NCBI RefSeq assembly: GCF_002849855.1
Contig: NZ_CP018617.1
Coordinates: 806,001 to 870,000 of the forward strand
DNA from: Vibrio azureus
Lineage (GTDB): Bacteria; Pseudomonadota; Gammaproteobacteria; Enterobacterales; Vibrionaceae
Length of the DNA: 64,000 bases
Direction: 5' to 3'
Shown here: positions 50,640 to 59,673 of the stretch, piece after piece
How the letters are laid out: each line of letters opens with the position of its first letter
Numbering within the stretch: the stretch's first letter is position 1
Notes under the pieces: generated by a model
The model's database searches: none
The model's input: only the letters and a program-made list of their open reading frames with translations
What the model was told of the DNA's origin: nothing
Position numbers and translations under genes: made by a program

Positions 50640-50852
50640 ATGCAAGATAAACTCAGTTCATTCTTTTCATATCTCACGAGCGGCTTATTGGCTCTGACCG
50701 GGGCCTTCAGCATTCAAGATTGGGCAGCCGTGATTGGTATTGTGATGGTGTTTGTCACGTACTTCACCAATCGGCGCATCAAACTCAAAATGCTTGAGGA
50801 AATTCGCAAGCAACGAATTTCGGAAGCGCTCAATGAAAAACTTAATCAGTAA
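50640..50852 (+). CDS. Phage holin
   Basis: ATG 50640 gives 70 residues with a hydrophobic segment (about 10-25, SYLTSGLLALTGAF), a second (WAAVIGIVMVFVTYF) and a basic tail (NRRIKLKMLEEIRKQR). It should form holes in the inner membrane that set lysis time and free or activate the SAR endolysin encoded by the overlapping next gene (20-nt overlap). Confidence 0.75.
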   Translation: MQDKLSSFFSYLTSGLLALTGAFSIQDWAAVIGIVMVFVTYFTNRRIKLKMLEEIRKQRISEALNEKLNQ

Positions 50853-51360
50853 AACCGTTTGTTCAGTTGCCGTTGTATTGTCCATTGTTTTTACCCTTAG
50901 TCCCAATATGCAAACCAGCCAGCAAGGTTTGGCGCATATTGCCAACCTCGAAGGGTGCCGAACACAAGCGTATCAGTGCAGCGCTGATGTATGGACCATT
51001 GGCCTGGGTCATACCACGGGCGTTAAGCAGGGTGATGTCGCGACGAAAGAACAGATTGCCCGTCACTTTGTCGCCGATATCCAAACCGCTGAAAAAACGG
51101 TCAACCAATACTTAACTGCTGATGTGACTCAAGCTCAGTTTGATGTCCTGGTGAGCTTTGTGTTCAACCTCGGTGCTGGCAACTTTAAACGTTCCACCAT
51201 GCTCAAGCTGTTTAATCAAAACCAACCTTTAAAAGCGTGCCGAGAGTTTTCACGTTGGGTTTATGTTAACGGAAAAAATTGCAATGACCCTGACAGCCAA
51301 TGTTCAGGGGTGGTCAAACGCCGGGCAATAGAGCAACAAGCGTGCTTAAACGGCTGGTAA
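50833..51360 (+). CDS. SAR endolysin, GH24 lysozyme, P1 Lyz-like
   Basis: ATG 50833 gives 175 residues. The N-terminus is a signal-arrest-release segment (VCSVAVVLSIVFTLSP, with Cys10). The catalytic region has Glu40-Gly-Cys42, Cys49 and Thr55 in LEGCRTQAYQCSADVWTIGL. The spacing E, +2 C, +9 C, +15 T is that of phage P1 Lyz. There the +9 Cys is catalytic, is locked by a disulfide to the +2 Cys, and is freed by the SAR cysteine on release from the membrane. It cuts peptidoglycan. The gene is set between holin and spanins. Confidence 0.88.
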   Translation: MKNLISKTVCSVAVVLSIVFTLSPNMQTSQQGLAHIANLEGCRTQAYQCSADVWTIGLGHTTGVKQGDVATKEQIARHFVADIQTAEKTVNQYLTADVTQAQFDVLVSFVFNLGAGNFKRSTMLKLFNQNQPLKACREFSRWVYVNGKNCNDPDSQCSGVVKRRAIEQQACLNGW

Positions 51361-51372
51361 AAGAGGGGGCTT

Positions 51373-51729
51373 ATGAACGTCTCTATCAAACAGTTCTTGC
51401 TGGTGGGCGTAGGGGTTTTACTGCTTGCTAGCTTAGCGGCGTCGGCTTATCTGTTTGAGCTCACTCAGCTTCAAGCAACGCGATACGGTGATCTGCAGAG
51501 TCAATTTAAAGCGTCCCTGAACCAAAATAAATCCCTAGCTATCACGGTGAAAACCTTAACTGAGGAAGCTCGTCAAGCGCAGCAGGCCGCCGATGTCTTG
51601 CTGCAAGCCAAAGCAGAGCGAAATACCGTCACCATTCAAACCGTGACAGAAATTAAAGAGGTACTCAACCATGAAAAGTGCGCTGATGTACCTATTCCTG
51701 ATGCTGCTAAGTGGGTGTACTACCACTGA
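51373..51729 (+). CDS. i-spanin (Rz-like)
   Basis: The 118-aa protein has an N-terminal membrane anchor (FLLVGVGVLLLASLAASAYL) and a long coiled coil (QATRYGDLQSQFKASLNQNK, then EEARQAQQAADVLLQAKAER). It spans the periplasm and joins the outer-membrane spanin whose gene is embedded in its end (59-nt overlap), completing lysis by membrane fusion. Confidence 0.8.
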   Translation: MNVSIKQFLLVGVGVLLLASLAASAYLFELTQLQATRYGDLQSQFKASLNQNKSLAITVKTLTEEARQAQQAADVLLQAKAERNTVTIQTVTEIKEVLNHEKCADVPIPDAAKWVYYH

Positions 51730-51943
51730 AGTCATCACCGAAGTTCAAGAAAGATTAGTGCTTCCACCTGCGGTGTATCTGACCGCTTGCCAACAACCGT
51801 TTACCGCGCCGCCGAAAACCTACGGTGAGGCGGTCGAGCGTGACCCAATATGGCTCGAATCTTGGCGCAATTGCGCAGACCAAATTGAGCACTTGCGTGA
51901 CTTTTATGGTTACGACAGTGCGATTTCAAATCCAGACAAATAA
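51671..51943 (+). CDS. o-spanin (Rz1-like lipoprotein)
   Basis: The start lies inside the i-spanin gene in another frame. The 90-aa product has a lipoprotein signal (YLFLMLLSGC, Cys16) and a proline-containing periplasmic part (VLPPAVYLTACQQPFTAPPK). Nested Rz/Rz1 gene pairs are standard in lambdoid lysis cassettes. Confidence 0.8.
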   Translation: MKSALMYLFLMLLSGCTTTEVITEVQERLVLPPAVYLTACQQPFTAPPKTYGEAVERDPIWLESWRNCADQIEHLRDFYGYDSAISNPDK

Positions 51944-52156
51944 CACCGAATACCGGTAGGCGTGGGTTCCTCGCTGTCTGGCTTGTTAGCGATGATCATC
52001 TTCAGCTTCGGCTGATACTCCTTACGTGTGAGCGCAAGTACAGAATCAAAAAGGAACAAGCAGAGTTCAAACGAACTACATTGATTAGCAACGTCAGCTT
52101 GATGCGAAAAAGGGCGTGACGCTCGGAGAGACGAGACCTATTAATAAGGGCTTTCA

Positions 52157-52627
52157 ATGAATAATGAAAAACGACTTTGGAATTTAACCGAGTTGGAAGC
52201 GTTCGACTATCACCGTTCAACGATCCGCAAAAAGCTTAAATCGGCAGGAGTTGAGCCGATTGCCTTTAAAGGGCAAACCCCGCTGTATGATGTGGTGCAA
52301 GTCGCGCCTTACTTATGCAAAGCGCCACTCAAAGAAAGTGCGGCGCCGGATTTGATGGGGTTTAAAAGTGCCGCGGAGTTAAGAGCGTACGTGCAATCGG
52401 AACGAGAAAAGCTCGCGCTGCAAAAAGAATCGAGCGAGTGCATTTCTAAAGAAGATTATGAGAATGAAATTGCGCTTTGTATATCCGGTTTAAAGGGCTT
52501 TAAAGACAAAGTCATTACCCGGATTGAATCGGCAATCCCAACGGCGACCACGCAGCAACTCGAAGCATTAGAACGTTTACTTAACTTTGATTTAAAGGCG
52601 GTGTCAGATGGGCTTGAACAGCTTTGA
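52157..52627 (+). CDS. Terminase small subunit (DUF1441 type)
   Basis: The 156-aa protein has an N-terminal DNA-binding domain (NLTELEAFDYHRSTIRKKLK, then GQTPLYDVVQVAPYL) and a helical C-terminus (EALERLLNFDLKAVSDGLEQ). This DUF1441 form recognises the packaging site. It overlaps the large-subunit gene by 20 nt. The 213 nt upstream show no gene and may include cos or pac. Confidence 0.8.
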   Translation: MNNEKRLWNLTELEAFDYHRSTIRKKLKSAGVEPIAFKGQTPLYDVVQVAPYLCKAPLKESAAPDLMGFKSAAELRAYVQSEREKLALQKESSECISKEDYENEIALCISGLKGFKDKVITRIESAIPTATTQQLEALERLLNFDLKAVSDGLEQL

Positions 52628-54704
52628 TACCCGTCTTGGTGTTCAATTTGCTGATGCGAGTAAGATCCGTCGAGAGCTGGCTTATTTGTGTGCACCCACC
52701 GATAAAACTCCGCTTGAAGCTGCAGATGAAAATTTGTGGATATCCGATGGTACCGATGTGACCAAGTTTCTGTCTTCGTTGGTCCCTTACATGAAAGAGC
52801 CGATGAACTGCTTGGCCAGACGCATTTATGAAGCGGTGATCGTCGTCGGTCCGGCGCGTTCGGGCAAAACCAAAGCCTTGGTGGAAGGGTGGATCAACTA
52901 TACGGTCACGCAAGCTCCTGGCGATATGCTGCTGATTTACAGCACCAAAACCAAAGCGGCCGATATGTCCAAGGCCGATTTGGATCGCTGCTTTTCGGCC
53001 ACATCAGGCATTGCGCGTTTGAAAACCGGGCGTAAGTCTGACGATAACATCACCTCTAAGAAATTTAGAAATGGCATGAATCTTAAGCTCGATTCTGCCA
53101 CGGAAACCAGTTTGTCGGCGTCGACCTATCGATATGCGGGTGCGACCGATTACGACCGGGCCGATGATGGCGTAGGGCAAGAGGGCTCTAAGTTTGAGCT
53201 GATGCTCATGCGGGTTCAAAACGCCAAATCGTCAGGCATGGTGATGGCCGAGAGTTCGCCTGGTCGTATTGTTCGCCATCCCAAACCGGAAGAAGAATTG
53301 CTGCCTCATGAAGCGCAACCTTGTGGGGGGATTGCCTCGTTGTATAACCAAGGGGATCGTCGCCGTTTCTATTGGACCTGCGATGATTGCCACGCCCACT
53401 TTAGGCCAGAATTTGAAACATTGAAATGGGACGACAAAGGGGACCCATTACTTTCGTCTCAAACCGCGTATGTGGCTTGCCCAAGGTGTGGCCATCGAAT
53501 TGAAGAAAGTGAAAAACACGCCAAGAATGCCAGCGGCCAATGGTTGCGTGAAGGGGCGGTGGATAAATACGGCGAGTTAGTCAAAGATGAGTCCGAGATA
53601 CGCACCACCAAATGGGCCACGTTTTGGTTTGAGGGCGTGATTGCGACCTACAGCAGTTGGCAAAACTTGGTCTATCGCTATCTCAATGCCGAGGCCATGT
53701 ATCAAGACAGTGGCGACGAAGACGCCTTGATCTCGTTTATCAATACCCGAATGGGGCGCTCGTATATTCTGCAATCCCAAGGGCAAGATATTGGGGCGCA
53801 TGAGCTGATGGAAAAAGCCAAAGCGAACCCGTATTTACGCTGCGTGGTACCCGTTGGCGGCCGCTTCTTGCTGATGAATATCGATGTGCAAGGCGGGCAA
53901 TCCAACGCCCGTTTTGTGGTGCAAGCTCAGGTTTTTGGTGAAGGGCTGCAGCGCTGGATCATCGACCGCTTTGAAATTCTCACCGCGCCACACCGAAACG
54001 GTGACCGCATCAATCCGACCATTTACGCCGAAGACTGGGACTTGCTTATCGATCAGGTAATCAAGAAAACCTATCCCGTGGCCGATGGCAGTGGCCGAGT
54101 GATGAAACCCGCTTTAACCCTGTGTGACTCTGGCGGCTCGGCTGGGGTCAAAGATGGAAAGAAAACCTCCGTGACCGATTTTGCTTACCAGTTTTATAAC
54201 CGGCTCAAAGCAAAAGGCCTGTCTCATTTGTTTCGCTTGGTGAAAGGGTCCAGTAACAAAGACATGGATTCGTTAATCAAAGAGTCTTATCCAGATAAGC
54301 GCAGCAAGTTGGCCCATGGTGAGATCCCGTTATTGCTGCTGCACACCAACCGACTGAAAAATCGTGTGGTGGCCAGCTACTCACGTGAAGAATTTGGTTC
54401 TCGGTATTTTCATTTGCCGGCTTGGGCACCTAGAGAATGGTTTGATGAACTGACGGCCGAATTTATCGATGAAAAAGGCCAGTGGATTTGCCCGGATAAG
54501 ACGCGTAACGAGAGCTTTGATTTGTGTGCCTATGCTGAGGCGGGGATGCACTTTCTCGGTGGTGATGATATCGATTGGGAAAACCCACCCCCTTGGGCGT
54601 GTGAATGGCAGATAAACCCAAACGTCATTGATGCAGACTTACCGCCGGTGTTCGAGCGCAAGCCTAAGCAACGATACAACCACTCAAGAGGGATTTTCGG
54701 ATGA
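52608..54704 (+). CDS. Terminase large subunit, GpA family
   Basis: The 698-aa protein carries a Walker A (VVGPARSGKTKA, 79-90), zinc-finger-like cysteines (WTCDDCH, ACPRCGH) and a C-terminal nuclease domain with LLMNIDVQGG and TLCDSGGSAG. It is the lambda GpA-type motor that cuts and pumps DNA into proheads. Intact and of normal length. Confidence 0.92.
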   Translation: MGLNSFDTRLGVQFADASKIRRELAYLCAPTDKTPLEAADENLWISDGTDVTKFLSSLVPYMKEPMNCLARRIYEAVIVVGPARSGKTKALVEGWINYTVTQAPGDMLLIYSTKTKAADMSKADLDRCFSATSGIARLKTGRKSDDNITSKKFRNGMNLKLDSATETSLSASTYRYAGATDYDRADDGVGQEGSKFELMLMRVQNAKSSGMVMAESSPGRIVRHPKPEEELLPHEAQPCGGIASLYNQGDRRRFYWTCDDCHAHFRPEFETLKWDDKGDPLLSSQTAYVACPRCGHRIEESEKHAKNASGQWLREGAVDKYGELVKDESEIRTTKWATFWFEGVIATYSSWQNLVYRYLNAEAMYQDSGDEDALISFINTRMGRSYILQSQGQDIGAHELMEKAKANPYLRCVVPVGGRFLLMNIDVQGGQSNARFVVQAQVFGEGLQRWIIDRFEILTAPHRNGDRINPTIYAEDWDLLIDQVIKKTYPVADGSGRVMKPALTLCDSGGSAGVKDGKKTSVTDFAYQFYNRLKAKGLSHLFRLVKGSSNKDMDSLIKESYPDKRSKLAHGEIPLLLLHTNRLKNRVVASYSREEFGSRYFHLPAWAPREWFDELTAEFIDEKGQWICPDKTRNESFDLCAYAEAGMHFLGGDDIDWENPPPWACEWQINPNVIDADLPPVFERKPKQRYNHSRGIFG

Positions 54705-54922
54705 ATGTCGCCATACCCAGCCATCAAGACAGATTGCAGTGGTACCTAGACGCTGAGCAAAAAATCTTACAGCAACAGTCTGTAAAAACGGCAGAAGGGG
54801 AAGAGTTGACCTTGGCCAGTTTAAGCACGGTGCGCAGAGAAATAGAACGTTTACAGCGCATTATCTCGCTGCAGGCGCAAGGAGGGCGGCTTGCCATGAT
54901 ACGGAGAAACTATCTTGAGTAG
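54701..54922 (+). CDS. Head-tail joining protein (gpW-like)
   Basis: A 73-aa helical protein (RLQWYLDAEQKILQQQSVKT, then LASLSTVRREIERLQRIISL) sits between terminase and portal, in 4-nt overlap with the former. Size, helical hairpin and place match lambda gpW-type connectors. Confidence 0.7.
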   Translation: MNVAIPSHQDRLQWYLDAEQKILQQQSVKTAEGEELTLASLSTVRREIERLQRIISLQAQGGRLAMIRRNYLE

Positions 54923-56417
54923 CCCAAACTGGATTGACAAGCTTATCGCCGTCTTCAATCCGCGAAAAGGCCTAGAGCGCGCCCACGACCGGCGACTGTT
55001 AAATAAATACAATGCCGCACTTTCTCGTAATCCCCACACTAAAAAGACCAACAAACAATCGAAAGGCGATGCCAACGCCCTAAACAAAGGCGCCAAAGCC
55101 GTCTATCAGCGTGCCCGGCACATGGATGAGAACAACCCATTTGTGACGGCCATTTTAGATGAGCTTTGCGCCAACGTGATTGGTCCCAATGGCATTATGG
55201 TCGAGCCTCAACCGCTCAATCATAAAGGGGAAGTGCATGTGGTCTGCGCTCAGGCGATCATGACTTGGTGGGAGAACTTTTCGTTAAAGCAGAACATCGA
55301 TGCCGAGCTGTCGAGAGCAGAAACCGAGTGGTTAGCGGGGCGAACCTGGTTTCGTGATGGCGAGGTGTTTTGTCGCATGTTCATGGGCAAACATAAGGAT
55401 TTAACTTATCCGACCGACACGCCCTTTGCCGTGCAGCCCTTTGAGCCCGATTTCATTCCGGCGCACATCACTGAGGCCGACGGGGGCATGTTTGAAGGCA
55501 TCAAGCGCAATAAGCTGGGGCAAGCCATCAGCTATTTGATCCAAAAAGATGCAAGGGGCTTTGAGTTTGCAGAGGTCGATGCGCAGTTTGTTTGCCATTT
55601 GAAGTTTACTCGCCGCTTTCATCAAAACCGGGGCATTTCGCTGTTGCACTCGGTATTGGATTTGGTCGATGACCTTGAAGATTACGATCAGTCGGAGCGT
55701 ATCAGCGCCCAAATCGCCAGCCGCTTTGCCTATTACATCAAACGCGATCCGTCTTTGCATTCCAACACCACCGACGCGTTTGATCGTGGCGGGGATTTGT
55801 TCTTAGGGATGGGAAATTCGTTTGAACTGGCCCCCGGTGAAGAAGCCGGCGTGGTGGAGAACAACCGCAAAGAGACCATGAGCAGTCCTTTTCGTAATGC
55901 CCAGCTGCGATTGGCCAGTGGAGGCGCCGGGGTGAATAACTCCAGCGTAACCCGAGATTACAGCAACGGCAGTTATTCTGCGCAGCGGCAAGAGTTAATC
56001 GATTCGTTCAGTCGTTACCGAGTCCTGCAGCGCAAATTCGTTTTAGGTTGGACGCGCCCCCAGTATCGGCATGCCCTTAAAATGGCGATGCTCGCCGGTG
56101 AGGTAACCTTGCCTAAAGACGTCGACCGTACGACCATTTTGAATGCGATTTATCAAGCGCCGGTGATGCCTTGGATTGATCCCAGCAAAGAGATGGTCGG
56201 CGTGGAAAAAGGTACGCGCTTGGGGCTGCATTCGTTAAGCCATGCCCAGCGTGAACGCAACATCAACCCCTTATCGACGCGCCGTGAAATCCAATCGGAG
56301 CGACAACAAATGAATGATATGGACATCGTGAGCACCTCCGATCCTGCTCATGCGATAAAGAACAACAACCCACAACACAACCAACAAGAAGAGGCCAACC
56401 ATGCCAAAGCCAAATAA
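54915..56417 (+). CDS. Portal protein, lambda GpB family
   Basis: The 500-aa protein begins WIDKLIAVFNPRKGLERAHD and contains RHMDENNPFVTAILDELCAN, WLAGRTWFRDGEVFCRMF and NNSSVTRDYSNGSYSAQRQE, blocks typical of the GpB portal. It forms the DNA gate at one capsid vertex. It overlaps neighbours on both sides. Confidence 0.9.
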   Translation: MSSPNWIDKLIAVFNPRKGLERAHDRRLLNKYNAALSRNPHTKKTNKQSKGDANALNKGAKAVYQRARHMDENNPFVTAILDELCANVIGPNGIMVEPQPLNHKGEVHVVCAQAIMTWWENFSLKQNIDAELSRAETEWLAGRTWFRDGEVFCRMFMGKHKDLTYPTDTPFAVQPFEPDFIPAHITEADGGMFEGIKRNKLGQAISYLIQKDARGFEFAEVDAQFVCHLKFTRRFHQNRGISLLHSVLDLVDDLEDYDQSERISAQIASRFAYYIKRDPSLHSNTTDAFDRGGDLFLGMGNSFELAPGEEAGVVENNRKETMSSPFRNAQLRLASGGAGVNNSSVTRDYSNGSYSAQRQELIDSFSRYRVLQRKFVLGWTRPQYRHALKMAMLAGEVTLPKDVDRTTILNAIYQAPVMPWIDPSKEMVGVEKGTRLGLHSLSHAQRERNINPLSTRREIQSERQQMNDMDIVSTSDPAHAIKNNNPQHNQQEEANHAKAK

Positions 56418-58434
56418 GCGTTGGTACACGCTCAACAATGAAGCCGAGGTGATTAAGATCTGGGTGCATGGCGACATCAGCGCTTGGGATATTGATGCGA
56501 CAGAAATCATCACGGCACTGCAAGCGGCCGATGGAAAAGAGGTCGAATTACGCATGTTAAGTGGCGGTGGCAGTGTCTACCAAGGCTTAGCCATGTACAA
56601 CGCCTTACAGGCCCACAAAGGAAAAGTGATCGGCATCGTCGATGGGATGGCCGCCAGTATCGCCACTTATGTTTTGCTCGCCTGTGATGCGATTCGTATG
56701 CCTGAAAACGCCATGTTGATGATCCATAACCCCTCGATTGGGGCCTGGGGCGGTGAGAAAGAAATCAACTCCGCACTGCAGCAGTTGCAAGCGGCCACCC
56801 AAACCATTTCGAAAGCGTACGCGCAAAAGTCCGGCCAACCGCTCGACGCGGTACTGACGGCGATGGAGAACGAAACTTGGTTCACCGCGAAGGCCGCCAA
56901 AGAGTGGGGACTGGTTGATGAAGTGGTGGAGGCAGTCGATTTGAGTAACTCTCTACAAGACTTCGATGAATCCGACTTTAAGCATTTCAAACAACCGCCC
57001 AGCGCACTTATTCACTCGCTCACACGGCAAAGCAAAGAAACCGAACCCTTGGCCGCCTCTGCTCAGCCACTTGCAACTCAACTCAACCCACCCAAGCAGG
57101 AAAGCGACATGCCAAGCCCAAATGAAGACATACACAAGGCGGTGAAACATGAAAACCAGCGCCAAGCCGATATTCGTGCGCTGTGCGCGCAACATCATGT
57201 CAGTGAGGCCCTCACCAATGCGATGCTCACCGATTTAACGTGCTCAGTGGCGCAAGCCTCGACCAAGATTTTAGCCAGTATTGGCCATCAATCGGCGACA
57301 GGGCAGCCCGAACCGGAGGCTAATTTAACCGCCATCCACATGAGAGTGGGCAATGGTCACCATGTGAAAGAGGAACTGCAAAATGCTTTAAACGCACGAT
57401 GTGGGGTGGCGGAGCTGGAAAAAGACAACGCGTTTGGTCATGAATCGCTGCTCAATATGGCGCGGGCTTGCCTTGATGTGAATGCCCGCAGTGCCATCAC
57501 CAAAAATGAATTGGTCAACCGGGCCTTTAACACCGGGGATTTTGGCGACATCATCACCGAAGGCATTCGCACGGTGATGCGTGATGAAGCGCAGGCCAGT
57601 GCGCCGATGTGGCGTGAGCTGGCCAATGTGGAAAACCTCACGGACTTTCGTGAAACCGAGCTGGTGATGGTCAACGACGCGCCGGATCTGATGAAAATCT
57701 CAGAAGACGGTGAGTACAAAGCGGCGATCTTAAAAGGCAGCGGTGAGCGCATTCAGCTTGCAACCTTTGGCCGAGAAATACAGTTCACTCGTCACGCCAT
57801 CATTAATGATGAGATTGGTTTGGTAGCCAAGGTGCCGCGTAAATTCATGCAATCGGGATATCGTCTGTCAGACAAGTTGATGTTTAACGCGATTTTCGCC
57901 GGCAAGATGGCCGATGGCGGCGATGTGTTTAAAGCCGGTAAAGACAAGGGCTGGGGTAATCTGGTTAACGACGTAGCCCAAGGCGATTACGCGGCCATGA
58001 TCATGGCACTGCACAAGGTGTTTGCTACGGCCACCACCATTCCGTTTAGTGGCGAAGCCGGTCAAGGTGATGCGTTAGATTTGCGCGGTGAGATTTTAAT
58101 CGCGAGCCCCGATCATGCCTCTATGTTTGAAGCGGTATTGAATACAGCAAGCAAACCCGATGTGTTTAACCCAGCGTATAAAAAGTTCAGCAAAGTGATT
58201 GAAACGGCGCGTGTGGCCGAGGTCAATGGCGCTTTGGCGTTAACGGGCAAAGACTTTGATACCGTGGTGATGGGGTTTTTAGATGGCCAGCAAGATCCGT
58301 GGCTTGAAACCGGCGACGGCTGGACCAGTGATGGGGCCAAATTCCGCATTACTTATGACTTAATGTCGAAGGTGTTGGATCGCCGTGGCATTGCTAAGGC
58401 GAGCTTTGCAGCAAATGGGGTCAAAACAAAGTGA
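56401..58434 (+). CDS. ClpP-like prohead protease, scaffold and major capsid in one protein
   Basis: The 677-aa protein starts with an S14 (ClpP-fold) domain: LRMLSGGGSVYQG (51-62), serine 86 in DGMAASIATY and His109 in MLMIHNPS. A variable linker (about 200-260) likely serves as scaffold. The C-terminal ~400 residues are a Mu-type capsid domain (EGIRTVMRDEAQASAPMWRE, LATFGREIQFTRHAIINDE, LRGEILIASPDHASMFE). The protease should cut itself off during capsid maturation. Protease and capsid are separate genes in lambda. Confidence 0.88.
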   Translation: MPKPNKRWYTLNNEAEVIKIWVHGDISAWDIDATEIITALQAADGKEVELRMLSGGGSVYQGLAMYNALQAHKGKVIGIVDGMAASIATYVLLACDAIRMPENAMLMIHNPSIGAWGGEKEINSALQQLQAATQTISKAYAQKSGQPLDAVLTAMENETWFTAKAAKEWGLVDEVVEAVDLSNSLQDFDESDFKHFKQPPSALIHSLTRQSKETEPLAASAQPLATQLNPPKQESDMPSPNEDIHKAVKHENQRQADIRALCAQHHVSEALTNAMLTDLTCSVAQASTKILASIGHQSATGQPEPEANLTAIHMRVGNGHHVKEELQNALNARCGVAELEKDNAFGHESLLNMARACLDVNARSAITKNELVNRAFNTGDFGDIITEGIRTVMRDEAQASAPMWRELANVENLTDFRETELVMVNDAPDLMKISEDGEYKAAILKGSGERIQLATFGREIQFTRHAIINDEIGLVAKVPRKFMQSGYRLSDKLMFNAIFAGKMADGGDVFKAGKDKGWGNLVNDVAQGDYAAMIMALHKVFATATTIPFSGEAGQGDALDLRGEILIASPDHASMFEAVLNTASKPDVFNPAYKKFSKVIETARVAEVNGALALTGKDFDTVVMGFLDGQQDPWLETGDGWTSDGAKFRITYDLMSKVLDRRGIAKASFAANGVKTK

Positions 58435-58505
58435 TGGGATGGCTAACAACCAGTTTATTGGATAGATAGGGTGAGCATGGCTTGCCCTTTTTTAATGGTG
58501 ACGAT

Positions 58506-58838
58506 ATGCGTTTAAGCGATGGAAAAAAGATAGTCGCCCCCGTTCCAGCGGGTGGTTTTCAAAAAGATGTGCCGTGTTTACTTGGGGCGTTACTCGTGGT
58601 GCCCAATTTTACCGCAGAAGCGGGAGACACGGCGGTGTGTTACCTACAAGGCCATTTTGATGGGCCCATTCGAGCAGGCGATGATGTGCGTTTTGAGTCT
58701 GAGCCAGCGTACTTTCACGATAGCGAGTTTACCAAGACCCAACCGACGGGTACCGGAGACATCTCTCAACCGGTTGGGGTGTTCATTGATGGCGGTGTGC
58801 TCTTAACGGGCGGGCTCATCACTGAGTTTGTGACCTAA
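58506..58838 (+). CDS. Capsid decoration protein (DUF2190-like)
   Basis: ATG 58506 begins MRLSDGKKIVAPVPAGGFQK; the 110-aa product is all-beta (GDTAVCYLQGHFDGPIRAGD). DUF2190-type proteins cement or decorate capsids and commonly follow the capsid gene, as here. Confidence 0.7.
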   Translation: MRLSDGKKIVAPVPAGGFQKDVPCLLGALLVVPNFTAEAGDTAVCYLQGHFDGPIRAGDDVRFESEPAYFHDSEFTKTQPTGTGDISQPVGVFIDGGVLLTGGLITEFVT

Positions 58839-58841
58839 GCG

Positions 58842-59168
58842 ATGAGCGTGTTTGTAGCGGCTCGGGATCTTATTCGTCAATCAATCCAACGCTGTTTTGG
58901 GCGCTCGATGGAAGTGATGACCAGACAAGGGCAGCCATTGGAAGTGGTGGGTTACCTTCGGCGCCATGAAAAGGGCGTCAATCAAGTGCATTTGCTGCTT
59001 ACCGACTCCACGCTGCCGGAAGGCTGTATCTTACACTATCAGGGCGAGCGCTATCGGTTGGTCTTTCATGCCGCCGCGGGCAATCCCAGCGCAACCAGTC
59101 AGCTGATGCGCGAATATGTCATGGTCTCAGACAGTCAGAGGGCGCAGCATGAATGGTCTGAATTCTAG
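58842..59168 (+). CDS. Head-tail connector protein
   Basis: A 108-aa beta-rich protein (SMEVMTRQGQPLEVVGYLRR, LHYQGERYRLVFHAAAG) lies 3 nt after the decoration gene. Position and size match stopper-type connectors between portal and tail. The exact family is not certain. The next gene overlaps its end. Confidence 0.6.
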   Translation: MSVFVAARDLIRQSIQRCFGRSMEVMTRQGQPLEVVGYLRRHEKGVNQVHLLLTDSTLPEGCILHYQGERYRLVFHAAAGNPSATSQLMREYVMVSDSQRAQHEWSEF

Positions 59169-59673
59169 TCGAAATGAATGGCAGCTCGATACCACGTTCA
59201 TTCATCGTTATGAAGCGTTTGAAAAGGCCATCCCCAAAGCCGTGATTCGAGCGGCGTCGCTGACTTCTCGGTGGCTGCGGGGGGTATCGATGGCCGAGCT
59301 TGGCTATGAAATGAGCATCGATATCAAAGCGCTGCGTTCACGGTTTCGAGTCTACAAAAAAGGGCGGGTGTCGAAGGTGTGGATTGGGGTGCGTGATATT
59401 GGCGTGCATCGGCTTGGCAGGCCAGTGCAAACTCGCTCAGGCGTTCAGGTTGGGGAACATTTTTTTGCCGGCGCGTTTATCTCGCCAATGGACAGCGATC
59501 AGCTTTTGGTATGGCGAAGGCGAGGTAAGTCGAACAAGCGCATCGAAAGCGTCACCATCGAGATCCATGATGAGGTCGATGCGATTGTCGAGAGCTACTT
59601 ACCTGATATTAATCGTAAATTTGAGGCATTTTTTCATCGTGAATTCAAACACGTTCTTTCGCTCGCCGCGTGA
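59149..59673 (+). CDS. Tail completion / minor tail protein
   Basis: Start 59149 gives 174 residues: YEAFEKAIPKAVIRAASLTS, then a basic beta domain (FRVYKKGRVSKVWIGVRDIG, HFFAGAFISPMDSDQLLVW). This resembles lambda gpZ-type tail terminator neighbours that prepare the tail end for joining. It overlaps both neighbouring genes. Confidence 0.6.
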   Translation: MNGLNSSRNEWQLDTTFIHRYEAFEKAIPKAVIRAASLTSRWLRGVSMAELGYEMSIDIKALRSRFRVYKKGRVSKVWIGVRDIGVHRLGRPVQTRSGVQVGEHFFAGAFISPMDSDQLLVWRRRGKSNKRIESVTIEIHDEVDAIVESYLPDINRKFEAFFHREFKHVLSLAA

